A program made the position numbers and the translations under genes. The notes under the pieces were generated by a model. It saw only the letters and a program-made list of their open reading frames with translations. It was not told the origin of the DNA and searched no databases. Below, in pieces: positions 35,570 through 45,156 of a DNA stretch of 64,000 nt (the stretch's first letter is position 1; the number at the start of each line of letters is the position of its first letter). The stretch is from Phaeocystidibacter sp965659415 (GTDB taxonomy: Bacteria > Bacteroidota > Bacteroidia > Flavobacteriales > Schleiferiaceae). The DNA lies in assembly GCA_965659415.1 (NCBI GenBank), contig CBFHVA010000002.1, positions 173,221 to 237,220 of the forward strand. The letters are read 5' to 3'.

Positions 35570-36478
35570 TTACTCCTCTTGGTATTTACCAAAAGCGTAG
35601 CTAATACCTACACCCAACACACTTTTGAACTGTGTTCCAGTTACTGTAAAGTCAGCAGTTACCGGGTCTGGAGCTTGAACTAAAATATCGTCATCATAGA
35701 TCAAGTGAATGTGCCAACTTACGGTTACATTCTTCCAGGCTTTTAGAAGGAAGATGGTCTCCCAGTTTACGTCAATGTTCTCGGGATTCTCAACGTAGTT
35801 GGAGAATAAGTTCAAGTTGGAAGTAACATCAAGGGTGGAGGAAAGGGATTTCGTATATGTAGCGTTCAATGAAGCACCGACCTCATTCCTGAATCGTTCG
35901 CCCGCATCCACACCAAACGAACCCTTGGCCGAAAGTGAGTCGTCTAAAACGTAGGTTTGTTTAACTGTGATTGGCGAAAGATAAAGCGTCAATGGGTCCT
36001 TCTTATAAGTGAAACCCAAACCGGCAGTGAGGTATCCTGGCGCCATCCACGTGGAAATGGGCTTATCCGACTCACTGTCCTCAAAACCATCTGCAAACTG
36101 GGTACGGAAGTTCAGAAAAGCAGAAGTTCTCCATGTAGAGGCCTCATTAATATTGCGGTCTAGGCGAGTGGTGTACTCAAGGTTATCCCCTGTTTTGAGC
36201 ATGTCAGTGCCTTGCCAGTTTACGGCATAATTCGCACTAAGCGTATTGGCCCACGTCCACTTCGAATCCTCATAATCGGCAGCCTGACGAATAAGGCCGT
36301 TGAGGTTGAGACTGTTTTCACCACCAGCGTTCCAATTGGAAAGCGAAGTTTGACTCATCGAAAAAGAATACAAACCAGCAAAGGTCCAGTTGGAGTATTC
36401 CATTGCTGAGGAGTCATTTTGAGCGACACCCACTAAAGGAAGGGTAAGCGCTGCAATGAATAATCTTAACTTGAACAT
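35570..36478 (-). CDS. DUF3078 family outer-membrane protein
   Basis: The 302-residue protein has a signal peptide (MFKLRLFIAALTLPLVGVAQ) and the DUF3078 signature near the N-terminus: SQTSLSNWNAGGENSLNLNG. The rest is a chain of beta strands ending in GVGISYAFGKYQEE, as expected for an outer-membrane barrel. The family is common in Bacteroidota and its function is unknown. A long hairpin terminator follows. It is unrelated in transcription to the paa genes upstream, which run on the same strand. Confidence 0.9.
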   Translation of the reverse strand: MFKLRLFIAALTLPLVGVAQNDSSAMEYSNWTFAGLYSFSMSQTSLSNWNAGGENSLNLNGLIRQAADYEDSKWTWANTLSANYAVNWQGTDMLKTGDNLEYTTRLDRNINEASTWRTSAFLNFRTQFADGFEDSESDKPISTWMAPGYLTAGLGFTYKKDPLTLYLSPITVKQTYVLDDSLSAKGSFGVDAGERFRNEVGASLNATYTKSLSSTLDVTSNLNLFSNYVENPENIDVNWETIFLLKAWKNVTVSWHIHLIYDDDILVQAPDPVTADFTVTGTQFKSVLGVGISYAFGKYQEE

Positions 36479-36571
36479 ATCAGATTAGGTTTAAAGTTCT
36501 GAGGTTTGTTATGGGCGCAAAAGCAACCAATCAGCTCGATTTGAGCTGTATAGAAGCTCTGCACTCTCGCA

Positions 36572-37342
36572 CTACTTTTTCTTGAAGGCTTGAATGGCGT
36601 TTCTCGTGAAGTCACTCAACACCAATCTACCACTGATTGCAGCTCTTTCTGCCAATAGTTGATCCCAGTTTTCGGTGCCCGCCCAGAAAGTTCGTTTAAG
36701 CTCTGACATGGCTTCTGGATTCGATGCAGATAGTTTTTCAATCAGAGCATTTATACCCTCGTCCATTTCTTCCACTGAGTCGAAAATGTGGCTGTACAAG
36801 CCGCGTTGATAGGCCCATTCTGCCGTACGCCATTCGGTGGCATTAATGGCCAACTCCGACATGCCGCTGAGGCCGATTTTACGTTCCACAGCAGGACCAA
36901 CCACAAAGGGCCCGATGCCTACAGCCAACTCACTCAGCTTAACTGCGGCGTGCTTCGTGGCAAAACAGTAATCAACCGACGAGGCGAGTCCGACTCCGCC
37001 GCCAACAGCCTTACCTTGTACGCGTCCAATAATGAACTTCGGACATTTGCGCATGGCGTTGATCACATTGGCAAAGCCGCTAAAGAAGATTTTTCCCGTG
37101 TCCAGGTTGTCAATGCTGATCAATTCATCAAAACTAGCGCCAGCACAAAAGGCACGATCTCCGGCTGAACGAAGAACGATTACCAGCACTTCGTCATTTT
37201 TACCGAGTTGTGTAATGGTTTCGGCCAATTTCGACAGCACTCCTCCAGGTAAGCTGTTGCTTAATGGATGATGGAAGGTAACGTGAGCTACTCCTTCCGT
37301 AATGTGTAAATCAACACCGCCTTGTTCAATTGACTCGCTCAT
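36572..37342 (-). CDS. Enoyl-CoA hydratase/isomerase family protein, probably PaaF-like
   Basis: The 256-residue crotonase-fold protein has the oxyanion segments AFCAGASFDEL and GKAVGGGVGLASSVDYCFAT. The expected catalytic acidic residues of hydratases are only partly matched: the second block reads KLSELAVGIGPFVVGP, with Glu at the first acid position but no obvious second. It lies 25 bp after the ABM gene in a unit with paaZ. The context suggests the 2,3-dehydroadipyl-CoA hydratase step (PaaF) of phenylacetate degradation, although an isomerase role is possible. Confidence 0.82.
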   Translation of the reverse strand: MSESIEQGGVDLHITEGVAHVTFHHPLSNSLPGGVLSKLAETITQLGKNDEVLVIVLRSAGDRAFCAGASFDELISIDNLDTGKIFFSGFANVINAMRKCPKFIIGRVQGKAVGGGVGLASSVDYCFATKHAAVKLSELAVGIGPFVVGPAVERKIGLSGMSELAINATEWRTAEWAYQRGLYSHIFDSVEEMDEGINALIEKLSASNPEAMSELKRTFWAGTENWDQLLAERAAISGRLVLSDFTRNAIQAFKKK

Positions 37343-37367
37343 ATTCTAATGGGTTTTCTTGGTGAGT

Positions 37368-37754
37368 TTAACGTCTGAAATCATCGAAATGCTCCACCTT
37401 GCAAATTACGGTTCGATAGGCATCGTACCATCGTTCCTTGCCTGCCTGCTTTGCCCTTTTGTGTAAGTCGTTGTGCTTCCACTTTTCAATGGCCTTCACG
37501 GAACTCCAATAGCTGATAAAGATGCCGTCCTTGCCCGTGCGAGCCGAATCGAAACCCAAAAAACCATCCAACGCTGAAACCGCACTCATAGTGGCTTCAT
37601 CCATAGCAGCATATCCTGGATGGGGTGGGTTATCGTCTCTCTCAGAAATGAAGAGAACGGCGTATTCAGGCTTTTCGCGAAGTGGATTCAAAATGTAGTA
37701 TGCAGATGAATAAGTCGCTAAGGTATTCGGAATCCACGAGGGTTCAAAACGCAT
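37368..37754 (-). CDS. Antibiotic biosynthesis monooxygenase (ABM) domain protein
   Basis: The 128-residue protein contains the ABM-type ferredoxin-like block LDGFLGFDSARTGKDGIFI followed by YWSSVKAIEKWKHNDLHKRA, typical of small cofactor-free monooxygenase or dimeric alpha-beta barrel proteins. About 40 N-terminal residues precede the core and are less conserved. It sits between paaZ and the enoyl-CoA hydratase gene, so a role as an accessory protein of aromatic catabolism is possible. Catalysis is not assured. Confidence 0.8.
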   Translation of the reverse strand: MRFEPSWIPNTLATYSSAYYILNPLREKPEYAVLFISERDDNPPHPGYAAMDEATMSAVSALDGFLGFDSARTGKDGIFISYWSSVKAIEKWKHNDLHKRAKQAGKERWYDAYRTVICKVEHFDDFRR

Positions 37755-37846
37755 AAATCATCACGCTATTGAAGAATTCAGCATTCGCGTTCCTTTGCGT
37801 GAGTAACAACATTGGGGCAAATCAACCAATCTCAAATGAGAGTTGA

Positions 37847-39913
37847 TCAACTTACAATGCTATCATTCGATTGATCGTGTTTCTTAACCATGGTTAGAAT
37901 GGTTGCGATGGCTACCGTTTCACCTTCGTCGTCGTGAACCTCCACGTTGAACTTCACAATGCCTTTGGCAATGTCATCCTCGCTCTTCTTCTCTTGGTCT
38001 ATCTTTTCTTTGACCGTGAACTTCACACCGATGGTTGTGCCGGGGTAAACAGGCTTGGTGAATCGTGCTTCATCAATGCCGTAATTCAAGAGAACCGGAC
38101 CCTTCTTCGCTTCTACAAACAAGCCAGCCGCCTTGCTCAAAATGAAGTATCCGTGAGCCACTCTACCTTCGAAGATGGTTCCATCCAATGAGGTTTCATC
38201 CATGTGAGCGTAGAAGTTATCGCCGCTCACATTAGCAAAGTTCACAATGTCTGTAGTTGTTACCGTGTGCTTTGCCGTATACACCGTTTCACCAATTACA
38301 AGATCCTCAAAGTGTTTGCGGAATACGTGAATATCCGCTTCTGGCCTGCTTCCACCTGGCTGATATTGCTGGGTGATTTCCATGATGGTATCTGGGTGTC
38401 CTTGAATGGCCGTGCGCTGCAAGTAGTGTAAAACGCCGCGTTTACCGCCCATTTCTTCGCCTCCGCCTGCTCTTCCCGGACCTCCATGCGTAAGCAATGG
38501 CATCGGAGAGCCATGACCTGTAGATTCCTTAGCGCTCTTTTCATTCAACACCAAGATGCGACCGTGCATATGCGCGGCATTTACCACGTATTCACGTGCT
38601 TCTTTATCGTCAGGAGTAACAATGGACGAAACCAATGACCCTTTGCCCAAATTGGCAATTTCAACAGCCTCTTCTAGGCTTGAATAAGGCATCAGCGTAG
38701 ACACCGGACCAAAGGCCTCAATGTTGTGCGCTTCCATGACTTCAAGCGGCTTGTCGTTGCGGAATAGGATAGGCGACATGAAGGCGCCGTTCTCGTAGTT
38801 GGCACCCACTAGCTCGGGTTGATTATCTAAGCTTCCATAAACTATTTCCATGGCGGCCGACATTTTCTTTACGGCTTCATGAACGCGTTCAACTTGAAGT
38901 TTAGTGGCCAATGCTCCCATTCGAACACCTTCTTGGCGAGGATCACCCATCGTAGTTTTGGCCAAGCGTTGACCTAAAGCAATTTGGACATCTTCTAAAT
39001 GCTGCTCAGGAACAATGATGCGTCGAACGGCTGTACACTTTTGCCCTGCCTTGATCGTAATTTCTTTGCTCACTTCTTTAATGAACAAGTCGAATTCCGG
39101 AGTTCCAGGACTTGCCTTTTCACCTAAAATGGAAGCGTTTAATGAGTCGGCTTCTAGATTGAAGACAACCCCTTCTTGCAAAATGCGCGGATGCGCCTGA
39201 AGCTTTTTGCCCGTTGCGGCCGAGCCCGTGAAAGTTACCGTATCGCCGAGTTCAACATGGTCGATGATGCCTCTACCTAAGCCGGTAATGAGCTGTAAGC
39301 TTCCCTCGGGTAAAATCTTGGAATCAATAATGGCGCGAACCACAGCTTCGGTCAAATACGACGTGTACTCCGACGGTTTTACTACTGCAGGAACACCTGC
39401 CATTAGGTTCACGGCAATCTTTTCAAGCATGCCCCAAACCGGGAAGTTGAATGCGTTAATGTGAATAGCTACTCCTCGTTTTGGCACCATGATGTGATGA
39501 CCAATAAACGAACCTCCTCGGCTTAACGGCGCATGGTCGCCATCCACGTAGTATGGCAAATCGGGAAACTGACGGCGTAGCGATGCGTTCGCAAAGAGGT
39601 TTCCAATTCCGCCTTCAATATCAATCCAAGAATCAATTTTGGTGGCGCCTGTGCGGTAGCTTATTTCGTAGAACTGATCCTTGATTTTCATCAAGTGAAG
39701 GGCGAGTGCTTTGAGCATGCGTCCGCGTTCTTGGAACGTCATCTTCCGCAAGGCGGGTCCGCCTGTGTTTCTACCATATTTCAGGACTTCCGAATAGTCG
39801 ATTCCTGCGGATGAAACCACACCAATTTCTTCACCAGTGATGGCATCTGCAGCGAGCAATTCCTGCCCTTCGCCGTTCACCCATTGCCCGGCAACGTAAT
39901 TCTGAATATGCAT
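37847..39913 (-). CDS. paaZ: PaaZ: oxepin-CoA hydrolase / 3-oxo-5,6-dehydrosuberyl-CoA semialdehyde dehydrogenase
   Basis: The 688-residue bifunctional protein has an N-terminal aldehyde dehydrogenase domain (about 1-510) with INAFNFPVWG, a GSAATGKKL cofactor segment and the catalytic Cys in KAGQKCTAVRR. The C-terminal MaoC hydratase domain (about 530-680) has FANVSGDNFYAHMDE and GRVAHGYFILSKAAG, keeping the Asp-His pair. PaaZ opens the oxepin-CoA ring and oxidises the resulting aldehyde in the phenylacetyl-CoA pathway. It is the first gene of a minus-strand unit with the ABM and hydratase genes. Both domains look intact. Confidence 0.95.
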   Translation of the reverse strand: MHIQNYVAGQWVNGEGQELLAADAITGEEIGVVSSAGIDYSEVLKYGRNTGGPALRKMTFQERGRMLKALALHLMKIKDQFYEISYRTGATKIDSWIDIEGGIGNLFANASLRRQFPDLPYYVDGDHAPLSRGGSFIGHHIMVPKRGVAIHINAFNFPVWGMLEKIAVNLMAGVPAVVKPSEYTSYLTEAVVRAIIDSKILPEGSLQLITGLGRGIIDHVELGDTVTFTGSAATGKKLQAHPRILQEGVVFNLEADSLNASILGEKASPGTPEFDLFIKEVSKEITIKAGQKCTAVRRIIVPEQHLEDVQIALGQRLAKTTMGDPRQEGVRMGALATKLQVERVHEAVKKMSAAMEIVYGSLDNQPELVGANYENGAFMSPILFRNDKPLEVMEAHNIEAFGPVSTLMPYSSLEEAVEIANLGKGSLVSSIVTPDDKEAREYVVNAAHMHGRILVLNEKSAKESTGHGSPMPLLTHGGPGRAGGGEEMGGKRGVLHYLQRTAIQGHPDTIMEITQQYQPGGSRPEADIHVFRKHFEDLVIGETVYTAKHTVTTTDIVNFANVSGDNFYAHMDETSLDGTIFEGRVAHGYFILSKAAGLFVEAKKGPVLLNYGIDEARFTKPVYPGTTIGVKFTVKEKIDQEKKSEDDIAKGIVKFNVEVHDDEGETVAIATILTMVKKHDQSNDSIVS

Positions 39914-39976
39914 AGGTTGAGCCTTATATCAAGTTTGAGGAACGCTAAGGTACGAAAGGAAATATGGGATATCTAT

Positions 39977-40183
39977 TCAACTACTCACCATAGAGCGTAT
40001 CAATTCCGGCCATTTTTCAAAGGCCTCTTTTGCTCCTTGGAATTTTGTGCGTTGGTTGTGAAACTTATTGAACATCATAAGCCAAGAGGCAAGTCCTGCC
40101 AACGGTACGACAATGGTTAAAGAAGAAACCCAACCAGCATCCCAAAGATATTGGGTAACCACCACAATGATAACGATGTCCAC
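39977..40183 (-). CDS. Small membrane protein, start unclear
   Basis: The frame encodes two hydrophobic segments (VIIVVVTQYLW and LTIVVPLAGLASWLMMF) and an amphipathic tail ending RSMVSS, about 68 residues from GTG 40183. The open frame extends a few codons upstream into more hydrophobic residues (STVFLLV) before an in-frame TGA at 40217-40219, with no ATG available. The true start is therefore doubtful, and the gene may have lost its 5' end. It lies between paaZ and the YciI gene on the same strand. No family recognised. Confidence 0.4.
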   Translation of the reverse strand: MDIVIIVVVTQYLWDAGWVSSLTIVVPLAGLASWLMMFNKFHNQRTKFQGAKEAFEKWPELIRSMVSS

Positions 40184-40292
40184 AAGAAGAAAAACCGTAG
40201 ACCCAACACTACCCTCGGGTCAGATTGTGCCTTGGCGCAATAGAGGCAATGTTGAATTTGAGAGAGATCAGTCACGGTTTAATATTGGAAAC

Positions 40293-40727
40293 TTAAGGCA
40301 ATTTCGACCCCCTTGCCGCCCACCAAGGATGAGCCTTAAAGGTCAATCGTCCCGCTTTTACTGCGGGGTCTTGAGCCACAAGTGCACTCACGCGCTCTAC
40401 ATCGTAATCGTTAAAAATGAGAATGCCACGCCACTCTGCTTTGTCGCCAAAAGGGCCAGCCATTACTAGGTTGCCCTCCTCGCTCATCTTGCTGATGTGA
40501 GCCATATGAGCTGCTTGTATTTCTTCCAATTCGGCCTCTGTGAAATCATCACCCCCTTCGGCTTTGATGTACATAACGAAAACGTATTGCCTCATTACGT
40601 ACGTAGTGTCGCCTTCTTCGTAGGAGAAGGAAGGAAACCCTTCTTCATCCGTTGGCACATCTTGAGCCATGACCTCCCCAAAGAGGAAGGTCATGCTCAA
40701 GACGAGTAGTAGTTTCAAACGTTTCAT
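40293..40727 (-). CDS. Secreted YciI-like protein
   Basis: From ATG 40727 the protein has 144 residues with a signal peptide (MKRLKLLLVLSMTFLFGEVMAQ). It contains the YciI-like core YVFVMYIKAEGG, a conserved His in AAHMAHISKMSEEG and the segment VMAGPFGDKAEWRG. YciI proteins are small ferredoxin-like folds of uncertain function; export is characteristic of a Bacteroidota subgroup. The start codon overlaps the prolyl oligopeptidase stop as TGATG, so the two are translationally coupled. Confidence 0.82.
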   Translation of the reverse strand: MKRLKLLLVLSMTFLFGEVMAQDVPTDEEGFPSFSYEEGDTTYVMRQYVFVMYIKAEGGDDFTEAELEEIQAAHMAHISKMSEEGNLVMAGPFGDKAEWRGILIFNDYDVERVSALVAQDPAVKAGRLTFKAHPWWAARGSKLP

Positions 40728-42856
40728 CAATACATCAAGCTTTCAACGCCCATGTGCCAAAAAGCAAAGGCCCAAACGTCAGCTTGTTCTTCGATGATCA
40801 TGCTCATCGGCTTACCGGCACCGTGACCAGCGTTTACAGAAATGCGAATGATGGTTGGATTTTCACATTGCTGCATTTCTTGAAGACGAGCTGCAAATTT
40901 GAAGCTATGTGCAGGCACCACACGATCATCATGATCTCCTGTAGTTACCATAGTGGCCGGATAACAAGCCGCTTCCACATTGTGATATGGAGAGTAGCCC
41001 AACAAATAATTGAACATCTCCTCATTGTCTTCGGCAGTGCCGTAATCGTATGCCCAACCCGCTCCAGCTGTAAAGGTATGGTAGCGTAACATGTCGAGCA
41101 CCCCTACCGCTGGCAGAGCTACTTTACACAAATCCGGACGTTGAGTCATTACGGCGCCAACAAGCAACCCGCCATTTGATCCCCCTCTGATGGCTAATTT
41201 TTCGGTAGAAGTATAGCCTTCGTTTTTCAAATATTCAGCCGCTACAATGAAATCGTCGAACACGTTTTGTTTGTTCAGTTGAGTGCCCGCTGAGTGCCAT
41301 TCTTCGCCATACTCGCCACCTCCGCGAAGGTTGGCAACGGCCCAAATACCCCCGTTCTCTAGCCAAGGACTTCGCGCCGCACTAAAGCCAGGCTCTAAGC
41401 TGATATTGAATCCTCCATATCCATAAAGCATCGTTGGGTTGCTTCCGTCGAGTTCAATTCCCTTTTTATAGGTGATAATCATTGGCACCTTAGTGCCGTC
41501 TTTTGAGGTGTAGAAAACCTGGGTTGACTCATATTCATCCGTATTGAATTGCACAGCGCTGCGGCGATAAAGCTCGCTTTCGCCCGTCTCAATATTCATA
41601 TGATACGTAGATCCGGGGTCGATATAAGAAGAGAAGGAATAGTACAAGTGATCGTCGTCCCAGCGTGCGCCAAATCCACCGGCGGAACCAGCTCCAGGCA
41701 GTTCAATTACGCGAACCACCTGGCCATCCAATGAAAACTGCTCAACGTGGGTGAGTGCGTCTTTCAGATAATTGCCAAATACATATCCTCCGCCCGTGCT
41801 GAACGAGCCAACCTCTTCTCTTTCGGCGATAACATCTACCCAGTTATCCGGAGAAGGATTGCTCACAGGAGCTTTCACCAGCTTGCGGTTCGGTGCATTG
41901 CGGTTCGTGGAGATATACATCATTCCACTCTCCACATGAATCACACTTTGCTCATACGAAGTGTCTTGTGTCACCTGAACGATTTCACCTCCATTGGCTA
42001 AGTCTTGGACGTAAAGCATGTTGCCACTGGTTGAAACGGAAGCTGAAATGGAAAGCAATGATCCATCCTCACTCACGTAACCGCCAATGTAACGGAAGCC
42101 GGCTTCTTCGCCGCCAAAAACGAGTTCATCACTTGATTGAGCGGTGCCTAACTTATGGAAGAAAAGCTTGTGATAAGGCGTCATGGCGGAAAGCTCACTT
42201 TCGCCTTTTGGTTTGTCGTAGCTGCTGTAGTAGAAGCCTTCTTTTCCCTTCCAAGAAAGACCACTGAACTTCACATCAATAAGCGTGTCTTCAATGATTT
42301 CTTTGGATACGGCGTTCATGATGATCACCTTTCTCCAATCGGATCCCGCCTCGGAAATTTGATAAGCTAAGAGCTCACCATCTTTCGTGAAGCTCATCCC
42401 GGCAAGGGAAGTTGTGCCGTCTTCAGAGAATGTATTGGGATCGAGGAATACTTCTTCTTCGCCATCTTCTCCCATTTTTCGATAGAGAACACTGTGGTTT
42501 TGTAATCCATCGTTCTTATACCAATAGATGTAATCACCTCTTTCAAACGGTGCGGAAATCTTTTCGTAATCCAACACCTTTGTGAGTCGGTCTGCAATAG
42601 CCTGGCGATAAGGAATTTGTTCAAGCAAGCCGAAGCTCACCTCGTTTTGGCGACTTACCCAATCGGCCGTTTCATCGCTCATATCGTCTTCAAGCCAACG
42701 ATAAGGATCTGCTACTTCGGTTCCAAAGTGGGTGTCAGTTACGTCGCCTTTTCGCGTTTCTGGATAGGTCAGTTGGGCCATTGATTCTTTTTCTTTAGGC
42801 GTGCAGGAGCTCAATGCAATTAAGCCCGCAACAGGCACTAGCCAAGCGTTTTTCAT
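40727..42856 (-). CDS. Prolyl oligopeptidase (S9A) lipoprotein
   Basis: The 709-residue protein has a lipoprotein signal (LIALSSC, Cys18) and the S9A architecture: N-terminal segment YPETRKGDVTDTHFG and DPYRWLEDD, a beta-propeller middle part, and the catalytic domain with the nucleophile in IRGGSNGGLLVGAV, Asp in TGDHDDRVVP and His in VNAGHGAGK. It cleaves short peptides after proline, probably in the periplasm or at the surface. A perfect promoter element lies upstream and yciI-like is coupled downstream. Confidence 0.94.
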   Translation of the reverse strand: MKNAWLVPVAGLIALSSCTPKEKESMAQLTYPETRKGDVTDTHFGTEVADPYRWLEDDMSDETADWVSRQNEVSFGLLEQIPYRQAIADRLTKVLDYEKISAPFERGDYIYWYKNDGLQNHSVLYRKMGEDGEEEVFLDPNTFSEDGTTSLAGMSFTKDGELLAYQISEAGSDWRKVIIMNAVSKEIIEDTLIDVKFSGLSWKGKEGFYYSSYDKPKGESELSAMTPYHKLFFHKLGTAQSSDELVFGGEEAGFRYIGGYVSEDGSLLSISASVSTSGNMLYVQDLANGGEIVQVTQDTSYEQSVIHVESGMMYISTNRNAPNRKLVKAPVSNPSPDNWVDVIAEREEVGSFSTGGGYVFGNYLKDALTHVEQFSLDGQVVRVIELPGAGSAGGFGARWDDDHLYYSFSSYIDPGSTYHMNIETGESELYRRSAVQFNTDEYESTQVFYTSKDGTKVPMIITYKKGIELDGSNPTMLYGYGGFNISLEPGFSAARSPWLENGGIWAVANLRGGGEYGEEWHSAGTQLNKQNVFDDFIVAAEYLKNEGYTSTEKLAIRGGSNGGLLVGAVMTQRPDLCKVALPAVGVLDMLRYHTFTAGAGWAYDYGTAEDNEEMFNYLLGYSPYHNVEAACYPATMVTTGDHDDRVVPAHSFKFAARLQEMQQCENPTIIRISVNAGHGAGKPMSMIIEEQADVWAFAFWHMGVESLMY

Positions 42857-42883
42857 GAGTTTTCAATTAAATGAAGTGGTATC

Positions 42884-42891
42884 AAATATAG
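42884..42891 (-). promoter_or_regulatory. Promoter -7 element of the prolyl oligopeptidase operon
   Basis: Minus-strand TATATTTG is a perfect TAnnTTTG match 27 bp upstream of the ATG, with TTG triplets upstream in the -33 zone. Confidence 0.65.
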
Positions 42892-42949
42892 ACAATTGAC
42901 TCAATCGAGTCTTTGGTCAAAATTGCTATCCAACAAGGAGAGAAGTGAA

Positions 42950-44485
42950 CTACTGAATGACGATTCGCTCAACGAAATGGCGATGCCCAATTTGAATCTG
43001 GGCGAAATAAACACCTGAAGAGCAGTCTTCGAATGAAAAGGTGTAAGCATCCTGATTGCCTGTGAGTGGATATTCACCCACCATTCTTCCAGAAGGATCG
43101 CATAGGGTGAGCCACCCATCCTCTCGCCAAGTTGTCGGTATGGCGATAGTTATGACTCCCGATGTTGGGTTGGGGTAGCAATAAACCCCTTCCGATATAA
43201 GTTCTGGAGCTCCAATACCACAATCTTTGAAGAAGAGGTCATGTACCGCCGTGTCATTACAGCCCAGCGATCCAGGAGCCACAAAACGCACCTTCAAACG
43301 AGATCCAGAGGTTTGGGTCTTTAAATCTAGTGTATTCAGGGTATCACCCCCATTGAGCAACCAATAACCACTCGGGGTAACTAAGTCTTGAATTAAGTCA
43401 TTTAACATGAGAACAGAGTCTTGAATACACAGGGTGTCCACTTTGTCATCTCCGGCAATGCCTTGAAATCCGACATGTGCATGAGCCAGTGATGCGCTGG
43501 AGGCACACAGAGCTCGGATCTTTAGGTCGTAGAAGTAGTAGTACCGATTTGGAACTCCGTTCGATGCGCTATCGATGCGCATCAGGCCGGGCATTTCCAT
43601 AGGATAGCTCTGCAGACTTGTACTTCTAAAAAGGCGACCCCCTCCAGGAAGAACGTTCACCCCCATGAAGTATTTACCCGGTATCAGCGGGATAGAAGTT
43701 TGAAAAGGGGTGATTCCAGCTTGATCGAACTGAAGGGTATCTGTGGTGAATAAACGAGCCGTTCGATTTGAGTTCCATATCTCCACCATAAAGCGTGTTG
43801 CTCCATCGGCCGCAAAGGTGATGCTATCTAGCAATAGGGTGTCGTGCACAGAGATGATCTGGCCACTTGAAAAGTTGGCATATCCACCGATTTGTTGTGT
43901 GAACTTCGGCCCGAAGCATTGTGGGCCTCCATTGCTCTCCACTCGACTCACCCAAAACGTGCGGTCGGACGACAGGGCCTCCGAAGTGAAAGCATTGCCG
44001 AAGTGAATCGGATCCGATCCCCACCACCAAATGCCTTCATGTCCAGATGGAAGGTTGAAACTCGCTTTTCCGGAATCACATAGCGTATCCCGCATCGCAG
44101 AGAAACCGGCCAGCGCATTGCAATGATTGAGAGGCGCTAGGGCTACAGGACCAACCCATGAACTTCCTCGCCCTCCACAATCTGATTTCACATAAGCTTC
44201 TTGAGGCTGAGTGCCAGAAACGGGCAAGAGGACCCAAGTGTTCGCGACTTGAATGGATTGCGTCATCTGATCGGCCGCCGTACCAACAGTACCCCAAGCA
44301 ACGGTCCATCTTTGCGCTTGACCTGTTTCTTCCCAACACAAGCCAGAATGACCTTCTATAGCTGAAACCTGACTAAACTGAATGGGGGGAGTGCAGCTGG
44401 AGGGCTGAGCACGGCTAATCAGTGGCAAAAAAGAAAGAATGCCGGCACAAAACAAAGTCCATGTTTTTGACCACATGTGATTCAA
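42950..44485 (-). CDS. T9SS-secreted protein with C-terminal sorting domain
   Basis: The 511-residue protein has a signal peptide (about residues 1-26, ending ISRAQ) and a large secreted region with paired cysteines. It ends in a type A C-terminal sorting domain of about 75 residues: CYPNPTSGVITIAIP, CDPSGRMVGEYPL, SSGVYFAQIQIG and a terminal FVERIVIQ. This signal directs export through the type IX secretion system and marks the host as a Bacteroidota with T9SS. The passenger has no recognised enzymatic motif; a jelly-roll or adhesin-like role is possible. No T9SS core gene is in the window. Confidence 0.88.
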   Translation of the reverse strand: MNHMWSKTWTLFCAGILSFLPLISRAQPSSCTPPIQFSQVSAIEGHSGLCWEETGQAQRWTVAWGTVGTAADQMTQSIQVANTWVLLPVSGTQPQEAYVKSDCGGRGSSWVGPVALAPLNHCNALAGFSAMRDTLCDSGKASFNLPSGHEGIWWWGSDPIHFGNAFTSEALSSDRTFWVSRVESNGGPQCFGPKFTQQIGGYANFSSGQIISVHDTLLLDSITFAADGATRFMVEIWNSNRTARLFTTDTLQFDQAGITPFQTSIPLIPGKYFMGVNVLPGGGRLFRSTSLQSYPMEMPGLMRIDSASNGVPNRYYYFYDLKIRALCASSASLAHAHVGFQGIAGDDKVDTLCIQDSVLMLNDLIQDLVTPSGYWLLNGGDTLNTLDLKTQTSGSRLKVRFVAPGSLGCNDTAVHDLFFKDCGIGAPELISEGVYCYPNPTSGVITIAIPTTWREDGWLTLCDPSGRMVGEYPLTGNQDAYTFSFEDCSSGVYFAQIQIGHRHFVERIVIQ

Positions 44486-44568
44486 GGGCTGCTCAGTAGG
44501 TTAGAAGGCCTAAGTTATGAATAATCAACCTTCTATGCAGAACGTGAAGAATTTTGTTTCGCTCGAAA

Positions 44569-45156
44569 CTACTTCTTCTTTGGAAGATAAGTGGTGGGGT
44601 GCGAAGGGCGGTTGGCCTCTGCTTCACGCAAGGGTTCTACTTCCTCTAGATATTGATGAAGATCACTCGGTAGCTGTTGATAGAGCTTGGTACCTTCAGA
44701 TTTCCAATCAATGACCTCGTCCGTAACGGATTTGACAATTTTAGCCGGATTGCCCACAACGACACTGCGCTTAGGAATGTGCATTTTTTGAGGAACAAAA
44801 CACAAAGCGCCAATGATGCACTCATCCTCTACTTCAACATCATCCATTAATACAGCGTTCATCCCGATGAGGCAATTTCGCCCTATAGACGCGCCATGCA
44901 CTATCGCACCATGACCAATGTGTGCCCCTTCTTTCAAGGTTACCGTTACGCCTGGAAACATGTGTACAGTGCAGTTTTCCTGAACATTGCATCCATCTTC
45001 AATCACAATTCGACCCCAATCGCCGCGCAATACACATCCCGGACCGATATATACATCTTTGCCAATGATCACATCACCAGTTACATTGGCTTGAGGGTGC
45101 ACAAAAGCACTTTCGTGAATCACGGGTACGAAATCTTTGAATTTGTAAACGGCCAT
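44569..45156 (-). CDS. paaY: PaaY: hexapeptide-repeat thioesterase/carbonic-anhydrase-like protein
   Basis: The 195-residue left-handed beta-helix protein has many hexapeptide turns (VTGDVIIGKDVYIGPGCVL), metal-binding His residues in CTVHMFP, AHIGHGAIVHGA, and a helical C-terminus. The family includes gamma-carbonic anhydrases and PaaY, a thioesterase that removes toxic dead-end CoA esters in phenylacetate catabolism. Location as the last gene of the paa operon favours PaaY. Its ATG overlaps the DUF1801 stop by one base (TAATG). Confidence 0.88.
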   Translation of the reverse strand: MAVYKFKDFVPVIHESAFVHPQANVTGDVIIGKDVYIGPGCVLRGDWGRIVIEDGCNVQENCTVHMFPGVTVTLKEGAHIGHGAIVHGASIGRNCLIGMNAVLMDDVEVEDECIIGALCFVPQKMHIPKRSVVVGNPAKIVKSVTDEVIDWKSEGTKLYQQLPSDLHQYLEEVEPLREAEANRPSHPTTYLPKKK

